Assembly: GCF_003751445.1 (NCBI RefSeq)
Contig: NZ_RJUU01000001.1
Coordinates: 5,260,001-5,324,000 of the forward strand
From: Streptomyces sp. 840.1
Lineage (GTDB): Bacteria; Actinomycetota; Actinomycetes; Streptomycetales; Streptomycetaceae
Length of the DNA: 64,000 bases
Direction of reading: 5' to 3'
Made by a program: the position numbers and the translations under genes. Every line of letters begins with the position of its first letter. Position 1 is the stretch's first letter. Positions 33,821 through 42,025 of this stretch are shown here, in pieces. A model generated the notes under the pieces. That model saw nothing but the letters and a program-made list of their open reading frames with translations, had not been told where the DNA came from and searched no databases.

Positions 33821-34903
33821 ATGTCCGGACCGCTGTACGTTCCCGTCCTGCCGGCAAGGCGCCATGCCACGGCGGCGTACCGGAGTCTGAGTCCCGCCGT
33901 CCAGAGCACCGTGATCCCGCTCTGGAACCTTCCGCCTCGCCACGGACTCGGGCCCGACGCGCTGACCGTCTTCGTGCGGCGGGAAGCCCATGACGTCAGC
34001 AGGGTGCAGCGCCACCATCCGGCCTGGGTCGACGCCCCGTTCGCCGATGAGATCCAGATGCGGGTCTTCGCCTCGGTGCTGGCCGATCTGGGGGAGATGA
34101 GCGCGCTCCGGCCGGTCACCGGGCCCGACCGGCCCGAACAACAGCAAGCCATGGCGCTGCAGTTGGCACGTCGCAGCGCGAGCGGAGTCGGGATACGGCT
34201 CGCCCTGGCGGGCGAGTGGGACGACAGCCGCATCCAGACCGTCCGGGAACTGCTCGCCCGCCTGGACCCTGCCGACGAGGTGGATCTCCTGCTCGACCTG
34301 GGGGCCGTACGCAGTGACCGCCCCGATGCGGGAAAGGAGACGATGCGCGCGCTCGACGCGTTGATTCCGCTGACGCCTTGGCGGACGTCCGTGGTCCTGG
34401 CCGGCGGGTTCCCCGAGGTGACCGCGCAGATGCTCGAGCAGGGGCTGTGCGCTGAGCCCCGCACGGACTGGAGCACCTGGAACGAGCTGAGTTCGAGCGG
34501 CCGAAGCTACGTCCCCCTGCTCAGCTACGGCGACTACGGCATCCAGCCCGCCCGAGCCATCGGCCGCGAGCCGGCGTCGGGCAGTGGCGGTCCTCCCTGG
34601 GGTGTACTCCGCTACACCACCGCCGAGTCGTTCGTCCTCGCCAAGGTGCTGGGGCGCGGCGAGGACAGGATCGCCGTCAACCGGGCGGCGGCCCGGCAGC
34701 TCCTTGAACTGCCCGATTTCCGCGGCGCGACGGCCGGCGCGGGCGAGAGCTGGTTACGGGACTGCGCGCACGGCCACGGCCCGACCGGCACCGGCAACGC
34801 CTCGGATTGGCTGCGCGTCGGCAACGTCCAGCACATGACATACGTCGCACGGAGCCTGGGCCTCGGGCCCGGACCTCAAGCACCGGGCAGTCCGCTCGGC
34901 TGA
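33821..34903 (+). CDS. Beta-family protein (phage T4 beta-protein-like)
   Basis: Protein of 360 residues, ATG 33821. MSGPLYVPVLPARRHATAAY, VPLLSYGDYGIQP, GVLRYTTAESFVLAK and NVQHMTYVARSL match the beta-family proteins that are frequent in Streptomyces. The fold is probably a TIM-barrel-like alternation of strands and helices (VDLLLDLGAVRSDRPDAGKE). The biochemical role is not established. In other genomes such genes sit near HTH regulators and phage-defence genes. Here it stands alone after the Rsb operon. Confidence 0.75.
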   Translation: MSGPLYVPVLPARRHATAAYRSLSPAVQSTVIPLWNLPPRHGLGPDALTVFVRREAHDVSRVQRHHPAWVDAPFADEIQMRVFASVLADLGEMSALRPVTGPDRPEQQQAMALQLARRSASGVGIRLALAGEWDDSRIQTVRELLARLDPADEVDLLLDLGAVRSDRPDAGKETMRALDALIPLTPWRTSVVLAGGFPEVTAQMLEQGLCAEPRTDWSTWNELSSSGRSYVPLLSYGDYGIQPARAIGREPASGSGGPPWGVLRYTTAESFVLAKVLGRGEDRIAVNRAAARQLLELPDFRGATAGAGESWLRDCAHGHGPTGTGNASDWLRVGNVQHMTYVARSLGLGPGPQAPGSPLG

Positions 34904-35314
34904 ACAGCGGCGCCGGGCCGCAGCCGAGGCCGTCCGCGGCACGGCCGTGGCCTGTTGACCGAACGGTCCCGGAACCGCCGACGGCTTCAAAGGGACTGGC
35001 GAACCCTCGGGCGAGGTCGAGCAGTTGCTCGTAGAAGCCGCCGAAACCCCGGGCGCGGTCCACGAGGTGGAGTTCGAGGATCCAGGGGCAGACCCGGCTC
35101 CGGCCTTGTCGGTTCGCCGCAGTGGGGTGTCGTTCTCGTCCACTACTTTCCCCAGGGCTCGCTGACCCTCAACAAGCCCTCCCTGGAAGCTACTTGGACC
35201 TCGGGCTACGAGCACTTCACCGTCGGCGCCGACGCCCGCCTCGCCTTCGCCCAACGAGCCAGGAACGGCCAACCTCGTCCCGGCTCCGGGTCCCCCCCCG
35301 GCGCGGAGCCGGGC
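34904..35314. other. Gap with possible coding remnants
   Basis: About 410 bp. One plus-strand stretch (EVEQLLVEAAETPGAVHEVE, then FEDPGADPAPALSVRRSG) has normal Streptomyces codon use but no start and ends at a TGA near 35160. A second frame continues with SLEATWTSGYEHFTVGADAR. It may be a decayed gene, but I cannot name it. Confidence 0.4.
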
Positions 35315-36472
35315 TCAGTCCGCCGGCTTGCCGGGCTGGTCGTGGGTGGAACAGTGGATACCGCCGCCGCCGGAGGCGATGGTGTCGATCCGGACCGGTA
35401 CGACGTCGCGGTCGGGGAAGTGCTCCCGCAGGATGCCCCGGGCCCGGTCGTCGGCCTTCCGGTCGCCGAACCGGGGCATGAACACGGAGTCGTTGGCGAC
35501 GTAGAAATTGGCGTAGGACGAAACGAAGTCGTCGCCCTCGCCGGTGATCCTGTCCAGGTCGGGCTGGGGGAGGTCGATGACCTCGAAGCGTCGGCCCCTG
35601 GCGTCCGTCGCCTTCGCGAGTACGGAGCCGGCCTGGTCGGCGGCGCGTGACCAGGAGTCGGCGGGCATGCCGGGGAAGGCCTTGTCCAGCAGGACCACGC
35701 CGGGGGCGGTGAACCGCGCGAGGCTGTCCACGTGCGCGTCGGTGATGTCCTGGCCCCGGACCCCGGCCAGCCAGATCACCTTCTCCACACCCAGGGTCTC
35801 GATGAGCTCGGCCTCGACCTGGTCGCGGCTCTTGCCCCGGTTGCGGTTGTTGTTGACGATCGAACTCTCGGTGATCAGGAGCGTGCCCTCACCGTCGGTC
35901 TCGAACGAGCCGCCCTCGGCGACCAGGGGAGCCTGGACGCGGGGGATCCCGTACTTCGCCAGGAGGGTGCGGGCCACCCGGGCGTCGTTCCCGTGCTGCT
36001 GCTTGTTGCCCCAGCCGTTGAAGTTGAAGTCGATACCGAGGAGGTCGTCCCCCTCCTCGACGAACACCGGAACGGTGTCGCGGGCCCAGAGATCGTCGAC
36101 GGCCAGGGGAATGACCTCGACGCCCGAGCCGCACGCGCGCTGCGCGGCCGCCCGCTGCTCGGGCCTGGCCATCATGACGACGTACTCGTACTCGGCGACG
36201 GCACGGGCGATGCGGGCGATGTCCTCGCGTACGTAGGGGAGGTCCTCGCCCCACACCGACTCCAGCGCCGGCCACGACATGAAGGTACGGGTGTGGCTCT
36301 CCCACTCGGCCCCGAACCGGCGCTCGGTGTCCGTCGCGGCGTCTTCGGTGGTGGGGGAGGACCCGGCTGACGAGGAGCCGCCGGGGCCGCAGGCCGCCGC
36401 GCCGGAGACCAGGGCGCCTACTCCGGCCAGGACGCGGAGGGTCGCTCGCCGGGTGGGGGGACGACGGTGCAC
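35315..36472 (-). CDS. aguA: Exported agmatine deiminase (peptidyl-arginine deiminase family)
   Basis: Protein of 385 residues; GTG 36472 is chosen for GGAG 7 bp upstream (in-frame ATG 36502 lacks one). The N-terminus TRRATLRVLAGVGALVSGAA is a twin-arginine-like signal ending in a lipobox-like AAC. The enzyme hydrolyses agmatine to N-carbamoylputrescine and ammonia. Active-site features are DDLWARDTVPVF, NFNGWGNKQ, AEGGSFETDGEG, ITDAHVDSLARF and SGGGGIHC with the nucleophilic Cys. Export is unusual because agmatine deiminases are normally cytosolic. A TetR-operator-like palindrome lies at 36656-36675, upstream of this gene. Confidence 0.85.
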   Translation of the reverse strand: MHRRPPTRRATLRVLAGVGALVSGAAACGPGGSSSAGSSPTTEDAATDTERRFGAEWESHTRTFMSWPALESVWGEDLPYVREDIARIARAVAEYEYVVMMARPEQRAAAQRACGSGVEVIPLAVDDLWARDTVPVFVEEGDDLLGIDFNFNGWGNKQQHGNDARVARTLLAKYGIPRVQAPLVAEGGSFETDGEGTLLITESSIVNNNRNRGKSRDQVEAELIETLGVEKVIWLAGVRGQDITDAHVDSLARFTAPGVVLLDKAFPGMPADSWSRAADQAGSVLAKATDARGRRFEVIDLPQPDLDRITGEGDDFVSSYANFYVANDSVFMPRFGDRKADDRARGILREHFPDRDVVPVRIDTIASGGGGIHCSTHDQPGKPAD

Positions 36473-36655
36473 GGTGGAACTCCGATCGTGATCTCTCAAC
36501 ACTACGAGGTGGCTGCCGTCCGGGCGCGGTGAGGCGCGGCAGGGGCGGCGGGGATGTGGCGGGGATGGCGGGGGGCGAGGGGCCGGAAGGGCGCGCCGCA
36601 GGTGCTGCGACGGCCGGTGGCGTCATCGCCTCACCCTCATGTCCCCACTCTGACA

Positions 36656-36675
36656 CTGACTGGAAATTCAGTCAA
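36656..36675 (-). promoter_or_regulatory. Palindromic operator O1 (TetR-type)
   Basis: CTGACTGGAAATTCAGTCAA on the plus strand is a near-perfect palindrome matching three other copies in the window. On the minus strand TTGACT could serve as the -35 box of the agmatine deiminase promoter, with CAGAGT 17 bp downstream as a weak -10. Confidence 0.7.
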
Positions 36676-36700
36676 ACATTGCGAGGGTGACCTTGCCCCG

Positions 36701-37342
36701 TCAGTGCAGCGTGTACTCCGCGACGGTTTGGCGCGGCAGGCCTCCGAGGGGTGCGGGCCGAGGCTGTCGGTCCAGATGGGCCAGCTCCACCGCGACGGCT
36801 TCGCGCAGCAGGCCGCGCGCCCTCTCCAGCGGCAGGATTCCGCTCAGCCAGCGGGCGCTCACCCCTTCGACCAGTGAGGTCAGACGTTCCGCAGCCGCGA
36901 CGAGGGCCAGGTCCGGGGGGCCGGGGCTTGCCCGGCCGAGGAGGTCCGCCACCTCGCGGACCCAGCGGCGGCCGGCTCGGGCCAGGTCGTCCCGCAACCG
37001 GGGGTCGAAGACCGCGCTGGCCTTCAGCTCGCCCCACGCGATGCTGTTCTCCCGCACCTCGTCCTTGTTCTGGAACTCCAGCAGCAGGACCCTCTCCAGC
37101 TCCTGGCGGGCTCCGGCCGGAGGGCCCGGGTCCGGCCGCTGCCCCGTTCCGCGCCCCGCCCGGGTGTTGATGAATTCGAGTGTGTGGCGCAGCAGGTCGG
37201 CCCGGTCCGCGTAGTGGTGGTAGATCAGCGCCTTGGACACCTGCGCCTCGGCCGCCACCTCTTCCACCCGCAGCGCTCGGGCTCCTCGGCGCGAGAGGGT
37301 GCTGGCTGCTGCCCGCAGGATGGCTGTTCTGCGTTCCGGCAC
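36701..37342 (-). CDS. TetR-family regulator A
   Basis: Protein of 213 residues. The N-terminal TetR helix-turn-helix reads RTAILRAAASTLSRRGARAL, VEEVAAEAQVSKALIYHHYA and DRADLLRHTLEFI. The C-terminal ligand domain shares blocks with its divergent neighbour (EVRENS-x-AWGEL-AS-VF, RWLSG-L). The two regulators are paralogues from a local duplication. The gene reads toward the exported agmatine deiminase gene. Conserved palindromes in the intergenic spaces suggest autoregulation and control of the urease/agmatine genes. Confidence 0.88.
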   Translation of the reverse strand: MPERRTAILRAAASTLSRRGARALRVEEVAAEAQVSKALIYHHYADRADLLRHTLEFINTRAGRGTGQRPDPGPPAGARQELERVLLLEFQNKDEVRENSIAWGELKASAVFDPRLRDDLARAGRRWVREVADLLGRASPGPPDLALVAAAERLTSLVEGVSARWLSGILPLERARGLLREAVAVELAHLDRQPRPAPLGGLPRQTVAEYTLH

Positions 37343-37383
37343 TGTGTGCTCCTTCTTTCGCTCCTGACTAATCGCTCTCCATA

Positions 37384-37403
37384 TTGACTGAATCTTTAGT
37401 TAG
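37384..37403. promoter_or_regulatory. Palindromic operator O2 between divergent tetR genes
   Basis: TTGACTGAATCTTTAGTTAG is the most degenerate of four related palindromes. It lies between the starts of the two divergent TetR genes and partly overlaps the first unit of a 35-bp tandem duplication, so both regulators can be controlled from it. Confidence 0.6.
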
Positions 37404-37461
37404 AGGCACGATCGACTTCTGTTCAGTCCTTTAGTTAGAGGCACGATCGACTTCTGTTCAG
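37395..37461. repeat. Tandem duplication, 32-bp units, 35-bp period
   Basis: TTTAGTTAGAGGCACGATCG plus the next 12 bp occurs at 37395-37426 and again at 37430-37461 without mismatch. The duplicated unit carries the right half-site of operator O2, so it adds a second half-site upstream of regulator B. Confidence 0.9.
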
Positions 37462-37524
37462 ACCGCCTCGCCGCGTGGCAGCCCGGATCATGTGGCCGAA
37501 CGCGGCCGGATAAGGTGGGTGGTC

Positions 37525-38106
37525 ATGGCGTCGCGCAGCACTCAGATCCTCGAAGCGGCCGCCCGGGTGATCGCCCGGCGCGGGGTCCGCGGTCTCCGTG
37601 TGGAGGAACTCGCCGCGGAGGCGGGCGTCTCCACCGGGCTGATCTATTACCACTTCAAGGACCGGACCGGGATCCTCCGCCACACGCTCGAGTTCATCAA
37701 CGACCGCGCCGAGCGCTACACCACCGCGCACGTCGCCGAAGCCGGGCCGCTCGGCCCGCGCGAGGAGCTCGACCAGATCCTCCTGCTGGAGCTCCAGGAC
37801 ACCCCAGAGGTGCGTGAGAACAGCTCGGCCTGGGGTGAGTTGCGGGCGAGCGCCGTCTTCGAAGAGGTGCTGCGCGAGGACCTTGCCAAGGCGACACTCG
37901 TCTGGGTGCAGGAAGTGGCGGGCCTGCTCGGTCAGGTGCAGCCGATGGCTTCTCCCGCCGCGCTGGCCGGCGCCGCCGAGCGGCTGACCGCCCTGCTGGA
38001 GGGGCTGAGTATGCGGTGGCTCAGCGGAGGACTGCGTATCGACCATGCGCGGGACCTGATGCACGATGCCGTCGAGGCTGAGCTCGGGCAGCTGCGGCAG
38101 GCGTAG
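37525..38106 (+). CDS. TetR-family regulator B
   Basis: Protein of 193 residues from ATG 37525 (GTG codons at 37519 and 37522 are alternatives). TetR helix-turn-helix: STQILEAAARVIARRGVRGL, VEELAAEAGVSTGLIYYHFK, DRTGILRHTLEFIN. The ligand domain has TPEVRENSSAWGELRASAVF and RWLSGGL, shared with regulator A. It faces the urease-like operon, whose upstream region has operator O3. The ligand is unknown; agmatine, carbamoylputrescine or a urea derivative would fit the neighbours. Confidence 0.88.
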   Translation: MASRSTQILEAAARVIARRGVRGLRVEELAAEAGVSTGLIYYHFKDRTGILRHTLEFINDRAERYTTAHVAEAGPLGPREELDQILLLELQDTPEVRENSSAWGELRASAVFEEVLREDLAKATLVWVQEVAGLLGQVQPMASPAALAGAAERLTALLEGLSMRWLSGGLRIDHARDLMHDAVEAELGQLRQA

Positions 38107-38455
38107 CGCCGCCGTCCCCGCCGCCGCTCTCCGTTTCCGCCGGGACCCCCGTTCCCGCTGAGGTCCCTGCTCCGGCCTGAGCCTCCGCTCGACGTCGGAA
38201 CTCCTGTTCGCTCAGCTGTAACCAGAGTATTGACTGATTTTTCAGTCAGTGCCACAGTGACTCCACTGCCGCAGCGGCAACCCGCCGCTCGCTCGCTTCC
38301 TGGGTCACGTCGACCGCGTCGAAGCGGCCCGCACCGCGCTTTCCCGTAACGGGTATCCCGCGCGGCGGGGCCGGCAGTCTGCCGACTTCCCGGAGAAGGA
38401 AGACCATCATGTACCCGACCGGCATTTCAGTCCGGGCAGTCGATCGGGGGCCGGC
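38107..38455. other. Regulatory gap before ureAB
   Basis: This 349-bp stretch holds the C/G-rich 3' flank of tetR B, the operator O3 at 38230 and a short leader ORF at 38409-38465. No other gene is seen. Confidence 0.6.
38230..38249 (+). promoter_or_regulatory. Palindromic operator O3 upstream of ureAB
   Basis: TTGACTGATTTTTCAGTCAG is a near-perfect palindrome. TTGACT doubles as a -35-like box and CACAGT 17 bp downstream may be the -10. It lies 226 bp before ureAB, upstream of the leader ORF. Confidence 0.75.
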
Positions 38456-38465
38456 GTGCCCCTGA
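38409..38465 (+). CDS. Possible 18-codon leader peptide ORF
   Basis: ATG 38409 follows GGAGAAGGAAG, the best ribosome binding site in the region. The ORF MYPTGISVRAVDRGPACP ends at TGA 38463, overlapping the ureAB start by 10 bp. It may couple translation to ureAB, whose own GTG has a weaker site. No known attenuator motif is seen. Confidence 0.4.
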   Translation: MYPTGISVRAVDRGPACP

Positions 38466-39172
38466 TGCCCAACGAGCGGGACCGCCTGCTGCTGTTCACC
38501 GCCGCCGAGCTCGCCAGGGCCCGCCGGGGCCGGGGGCTGCGGCTCAATGTTCCCGAGGCCACCGCGCTGATCGCGGACACCGTCTGCGAGGCGGCCCGCG
38601 ACGGGCTGCGCCTGACCGACGCCGTCGAACGCGGACGCCGCCTGCTGGGGCCCGAGGACGTGCTGCCCGGGGTGACCGACGTGGTCACCGAGATTCAGGT
38701 CGAGGCCGTCTTCGACGACGGCACCCGCCTCGCCGTGATCAGCCGGCCGTTCGGCGCCCAGGGCGGATGGATCGCTGACGACGACGAGGCGCCGGGCGCC
38801 GTGCTGCCGGCCCCGGCCGGTGTGCGGGTGCCGGAGCCCGCGGTGAGGGTGGCCGTGCGCAACACCGCGGAGGTGCCGATCAGCGTGACGTCGCACTTTC
38901 ACTTCTTCGAGGCCAACCCCCGGCTGGACTTCGACCGGGCGGCCGCCTACGGCATGCGCCTGGCCGCGCCCGCCGGATCGTCCACCCGGTTCGACGCGGG
39001 CCATCGCGTCGAGGTCGGCCTCGTCCCGATCGGTGGGGCCCGGGTGGTGATCGGCTTCGCGGGACTCGTCGACGGGCCCCTCGACGCCCCGGGCGCCAAG
39101 GAGGCCGCCCTGCGCAAGGCGGCGGCCTGCGGCTACCGCGGCGTGACCGCACCGGAAGGAACGGACGTATGA
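38456..39172 (+). CDS. ureAB: Urease gamma-beta fusion subunit, non-canonical cluster
   Basis: Protein of 238 residues. Residues 1-100 are UreA-like (ERDRLLLFTAAELARARRGR, LLGPEDVLPGV) and 120-225 UreB-like (VRNTAEVPISVTSHFHFFEA, NPRLDFDR, RFDAGHRVEVGLVPIGG). GTG 38456 gives VPLMPNERD, matching the usual MxLxPxERD start. In ureases the subunits scaffold the alpha catalytic subunit encoded next, with a 4-bp overlap. No ureDEFGH accessory genes follow, so nickel loading would depend on genes elsewhere. Confidence 0.88.
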   Translation: MPLMPNERDRLLLFTAAELARARRGRGLRLNVPEATALIADTVCEAARDGLRLTDAVERGRRLLGPEDVLPGVTDVVTEIQVEAVFDDGTRLAVISRPFGAQGGWIADDDEAPGAVLPAPAGVRVPEPAVRVAVRNTAEVPISVTSHFHFFEANPRLDFDRAAAYGMRLAAPAGSSTRFDAGHRVEVGLVPIGGARVVIGFAGLVDGPLDAPGAKEAALRKAAACGYRGVTAPEGTDV

Positions 39173-40917
39173 GCAGGCCCACCCGGCACAGTGACCACTG
39201 CGGCCCCGGCAGCCGGCACATCGACCGGCATGAATACGTGTCCGTGCACGGGCCCCGCGCCGGCGACCGGGTCCGGCTGGGGGACTCCGGGCTGGTGGTC
39301 CGCGTCGAGTCGGACAGCCAGCTGGAGGGCGATGAGTTCCTGGCCGGGTTCGGCAAGACCGCGCGTGACGGGCTGCATCTGAAGGCGGCCGCCGTCCGCG
39401 ACACCTGCGATGTCGTCATCAGCAATGTGCTGGTCATCGATGCCGTCCTGGGTATCCGGAAGGTCTCCGTCGGGATCCGCGAGGGCCGCATTCACGCAAT
39501 CGGCCGGGCCGGGAACCCGGACACGCTCGACGGGGTCGATGTCGTCGTCGGCACCGGGACGACGATCATCTCCGGCGAGGGGCTGATCGCCACCGCCGGG
39601 GCGATCGACACCCATGTCCACCTGCTCTCACCGCGGATCATGGAGGCCTCGCTGGCCAGTGGCGTCACCACGATCATCGGCCAGGAGTTCGGGCCGATGT
39701 GGGGTGTCGGCGTCAACTCACCCTGGGCGCTGCGGCACGCGTTCAACGCGTTCGACGCCTGGCCGGTCAACATCGGTTTCCTGGCGCGCGGTTCGTCCTC
39801 CGACGACGCACCGCTCGTCGAGGCGCTCGCCGAGGGAGGAGCCTGCGGGTTCAAGGTCCACGAGGATCTCGGAGCGCACACCCGCGCCCTGGACACGGCA
39901 CTTCGGGTTGCCGAGGAGCACGACGTGCAGGTGGCCCTGCACAGCGACGGGCTGAACGAGTGCCTCTCCGTCGAGGACACCCTGAGCGTCCTTGACGGGC
40001 GGACGATCCACGCCTTCCACATCGAGGGCTGCGGCGGCGGGCACGTACCGAACGTGCTGAAGATGGCGGGCGTGCCGAACGTCATCGGCTCCTCCACCAA
40101 CCCGACGCTCCCCTTCGGACGGGACGCGGTGGCCGAGCACTACGGGATGATCGTCTCCGTTCACGGCCTGAAGACGGATCTGCCCGGGGACGCCGCCATG
40201 GCGCGTGACCGGATCCGGGCCGGGACGATGGGTGCCGAGGACGTCCTGCACGATCTCGGCGCGATCGGGATCACCTCCTCCGACGCGCAGGGCATGGGAC
40301 GCGCTGGCGAGACCGTACGCCGCACCTTCGCCCTGGCCGGCAAGATGAAGGCCGAGCGCGGCCCGATGGACGGCGACGACGTCGGCCACGACAACGCCCG
40401 GGTGCTGCGCTACATCGCCAAGCTGACCATAAACCCCGCCATCGCCCATGGGCTCGCCCACGAGATCGGGTCGATCGAGGTCGGCAAGATGGCGGACATC
40501 GTGCTCTGGCGGCCCCCGTTCTTCGGGGCCAAGCCCCAGATGGTCATCAAGAACGGCTTCCCCGCCTACGGCGTCACCGGCGATCCCAACGCGGCCACCG
40601 ACTCCTGCGAACCGCTGGTCCTCGGCCCCCTGTTCGGCGCCCACGGGGCGGCGCCGGCCGATCTCTCCGTCGCCTTCGTCAGCAGGGCGGCGGCCGAGTC
40701 CGGGACGTTCGGCCGGCCCCATGACGCAATGGCCACCCGGCGCCGCCGCGTCGCCGTGCGCGGCACGCGCGGCATCGGTCCGGCCGCCATGGTCGGCAAC
40801 AGCCGGCTGGGCGAGGTGGACGTCGACGCGCGTAACGGCCTCGTCACGCTCGACGGGGAACCCCTGCGGTCCGAGCCGGCGCACGAGGTCTCCCTCAGCC
40901 GCCTCTATTTCATCTGA
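39169..40917 (+). CDS. ureC: Urease alpha-subunit homologue with flap Cys replaced by Val
   Basis: Protein of 582 residues, ATG 39169 overlapping ureAB. Compared with Klebsiella urease (residue numbers from memory), metal ligands are kept: H149/H151 (THVHLL), K229 carbamylation site (GFKVHED), H231, H258, H284 and D372 (SSDAQGMGR). The flap that normally reads MVCHH is here IVSVHG: the reactive Cys319 equivalent is Val331, His320 remains as H332, and the next His is Gly. The Trp of HEDWGA is Leu. This pattern marks a divergent urease-like amidohydrolase. The agmatine-deiminase neighbours suggest a substituted urea, such as N-carbamoylputrescine, as substrate, which is a hypothesis. Confidence 0.88.
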   Translation: MSRPTRHSDHCGPGSRHIDRHEYVSVHGPRAGDRVRLGDSGLVVRVESDSQLEGDEFLAGFGKTARDGLHLKAAAVRDTCDVVISNVLVIDAVLGIRKVSVGIREGRIHAIGRAGNPDTLDGVDVVVGTGTTIISGEGLIATAGAIDTHVHLLSPRIMEASLASGVTTIIGQEFGPMWGVGVNSPWALRHAFNAFDAWPVNIGFLARGSSSDDAPLVEALAEGGACGFKVHEDLGAHTRALDTALRVAEEHDVQVALHSDGLNECLSVEDTLSVLDGRTIHAFHIEGCGGGHVPNVLKMAGVPNVIGSSTNPTLPFGRDAVAEHYGMIVSVHGLKTDLPGDAAMARDRIRAGTMGAEDVLHDLGAIGITSSDAQGMGRAGETVRRTFALAGKMKAERGPMDGDDVGHDNARVLRYIAKLTINPAIAHGLAHEIGSIEVGKMADIVLWRPPFFGAKPQMVIKNGFPAYGVTGDPNAATDSCEPLVLGPLFGAHGAAPADLSVAFVSRAAAESGTFGRPHDAMATRRRRVAVRGTRGIGPAAMVGNSRLGEVDVDARNGLVTLDGEPLRSEPAHEVSLSRLYFI

Positions 40918-40939
40918 CCTTATTCATTTGACCTTGCTC

Positions 40940-40959
40940 TTGACTGAAAATTCAGTCAA
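40940..40959 (+). promoter_or_regulatory. Perfect palindromic operator O4
   Basis: TTGACTGAAAATTCAGTCAA is a perfect 20-bp palindrome, the best of four copies. It lies 39 bp before the start of the cytoplasmic agmatine deiminase and 22 bp after the ureC stop, marking a second promoter in the locus. Confidence 0.8.
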
Positions 40960-40998
40960 TGCGTGCCCAGTCATGACGACCAGACGATGAGGAAAACC

Positions 40999-42012
40999 AT
41001 GAGTCCCTTCCGTATGCCCGCCGAATGGTCCGAGCACGAGGGCTGCCTGATGGCCTGGCCCACCCGCGAGGACCTCTGGGGCACCGTCCTCGACGAGGCC
41101 AAGGGGGAGTACGCCGACGTCGCACGGGCCATCGCGGCCTTCGAGCCCGTCACCATGGTCGCCCCGCCCGGCTTCGGAGACGACGCCCGTGCCCGGTGCG
41201 GCGAGGGCGTGACCGTGGTGGAACTGCCCCTGGACGACTCGTGGTTCCGGGACTCGGCCCCGCTGTTCGTGCTCGACGGCGACGGCCGGCGCGCGGGCGT
41301 CGACTTCCGTTTCAACGCCTGGGGCCGCAAGCACCACCCCTACGACGCCGACGACCGCGTCAGCGGCGTGCTCCTCGACCACCTCGGCATCGACCGCATC
41401 GCCTCCGACATGATCCTGGAGGGCGGCGCCATCACGGTCGACGGTGAGGGAACGCTGATCACCACCGAGCAGTGCCTGCTCCACCCCAACCGCAACCCCG
41501 GCATGGACCGGGACGGGATCGAGGCCGAGCTCACGTCGCGGCTCGGCGTCACCAAGGTGATCTGGCTGCCCTACGGCGGACTCCTGGACACCGAGACCGA
41601 CGGACACGTCGACGGCTCCTGTGCCTTCGCCGCCCCCGGGAAGGTCGTCGTCTCCCTGCCCGGCGACCCCGCCCACCCCGACCACGCCCGGATGCGCGCC
41701 AACCGCGCCGTGCTGGAGGCCACCCCGGACGCCCGGGGCCGGCGGCTGGAGATCGTCGAGGTGCCGCAGTCCGCGTTCGTCACCATGACCGGCGGCGAGG
41801 TCGAGGTCTCCTACCTGAACTACTACGTGGCCAACGGCGGCGTCGTGGTCCCCGTGGCCGGGCTGCCCCAGGACGAGGAGGCGCTCGCGGTGATCGGCTC
41901 GGCGTACCCCGGCCGCAAGGTCGTCGGTGTCCGGTCCCCGGCGATCGCGTACGGCGGCGGCGGCGTCCACTGCATCACCCAGCAGATTCCCGTGGCGCGC
42001 CCCCGTGGCTGA
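40999..42012 (+). CDS. aguA: Agmatine deiminase, cytoplasmic
   Basis: Protein of 337 residues. ATG 40999 has GAGG 7 bp upstream and gives MSPFRMPAEWSEHEGCLMAW, the usual start; ATG 40963 would sit on the operator. Active-site features are DDSWFRDSAPLF, RFNAWGRKHHPY, LEGGAITVDGEG, ETDGHVDGSCAF and YGGGGVHC with the nucleophilic Cys. It turns agmatine into N-carbamoylputrescine and ammonia. There is no signal peptide, unlike the other two paralogues. The ABC importer genes follow 13 bp later, so substrate import and conversion look co-transcribed. Confidence 0.9.
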   Translation: MSPFRMPAEWSEHEGCLMAWPTREDLWGTVLDEAKGEYADVARAIAAFEPVTMVAPPGFGDDARARCGEGVTVVELPLDDSWFRDSAPLFVLDGDGRRAGVDFRFNAWGRKHHPYDADDRVSGVLLDHLGIDRIASDMILEGGAITVDGEGTLITTEQCLLHPNRNPGMDRDGIEAELTSRLGVTKVIWLPYGGLLDTETDGHVDGSCAFAAPGKVVVSLPGDPAHPDHARMRANRAVLEATPDARGRRLEIVEVPQSAFVTMTGGEVEVSYLNYYVANGGVVVPVAGLPQDEEALAVIGSAYPGRKVVGVRSPAIAYGGGGVHCITQQIPVARPRG

Positions 42013-42025
42013 ACGGACCACGACG

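Noticed and set aside
34955..35272. Possible small immunity protein gene
   Set aside because: Readable stretches lie in different frames with stops and lack a start; at most a remnant.
37395..37461. Possible CRISPR-like repeat
   Set aside because: Only two adjacent units with a 3-bp spacer and no cas genes; it is a tandem duplication.
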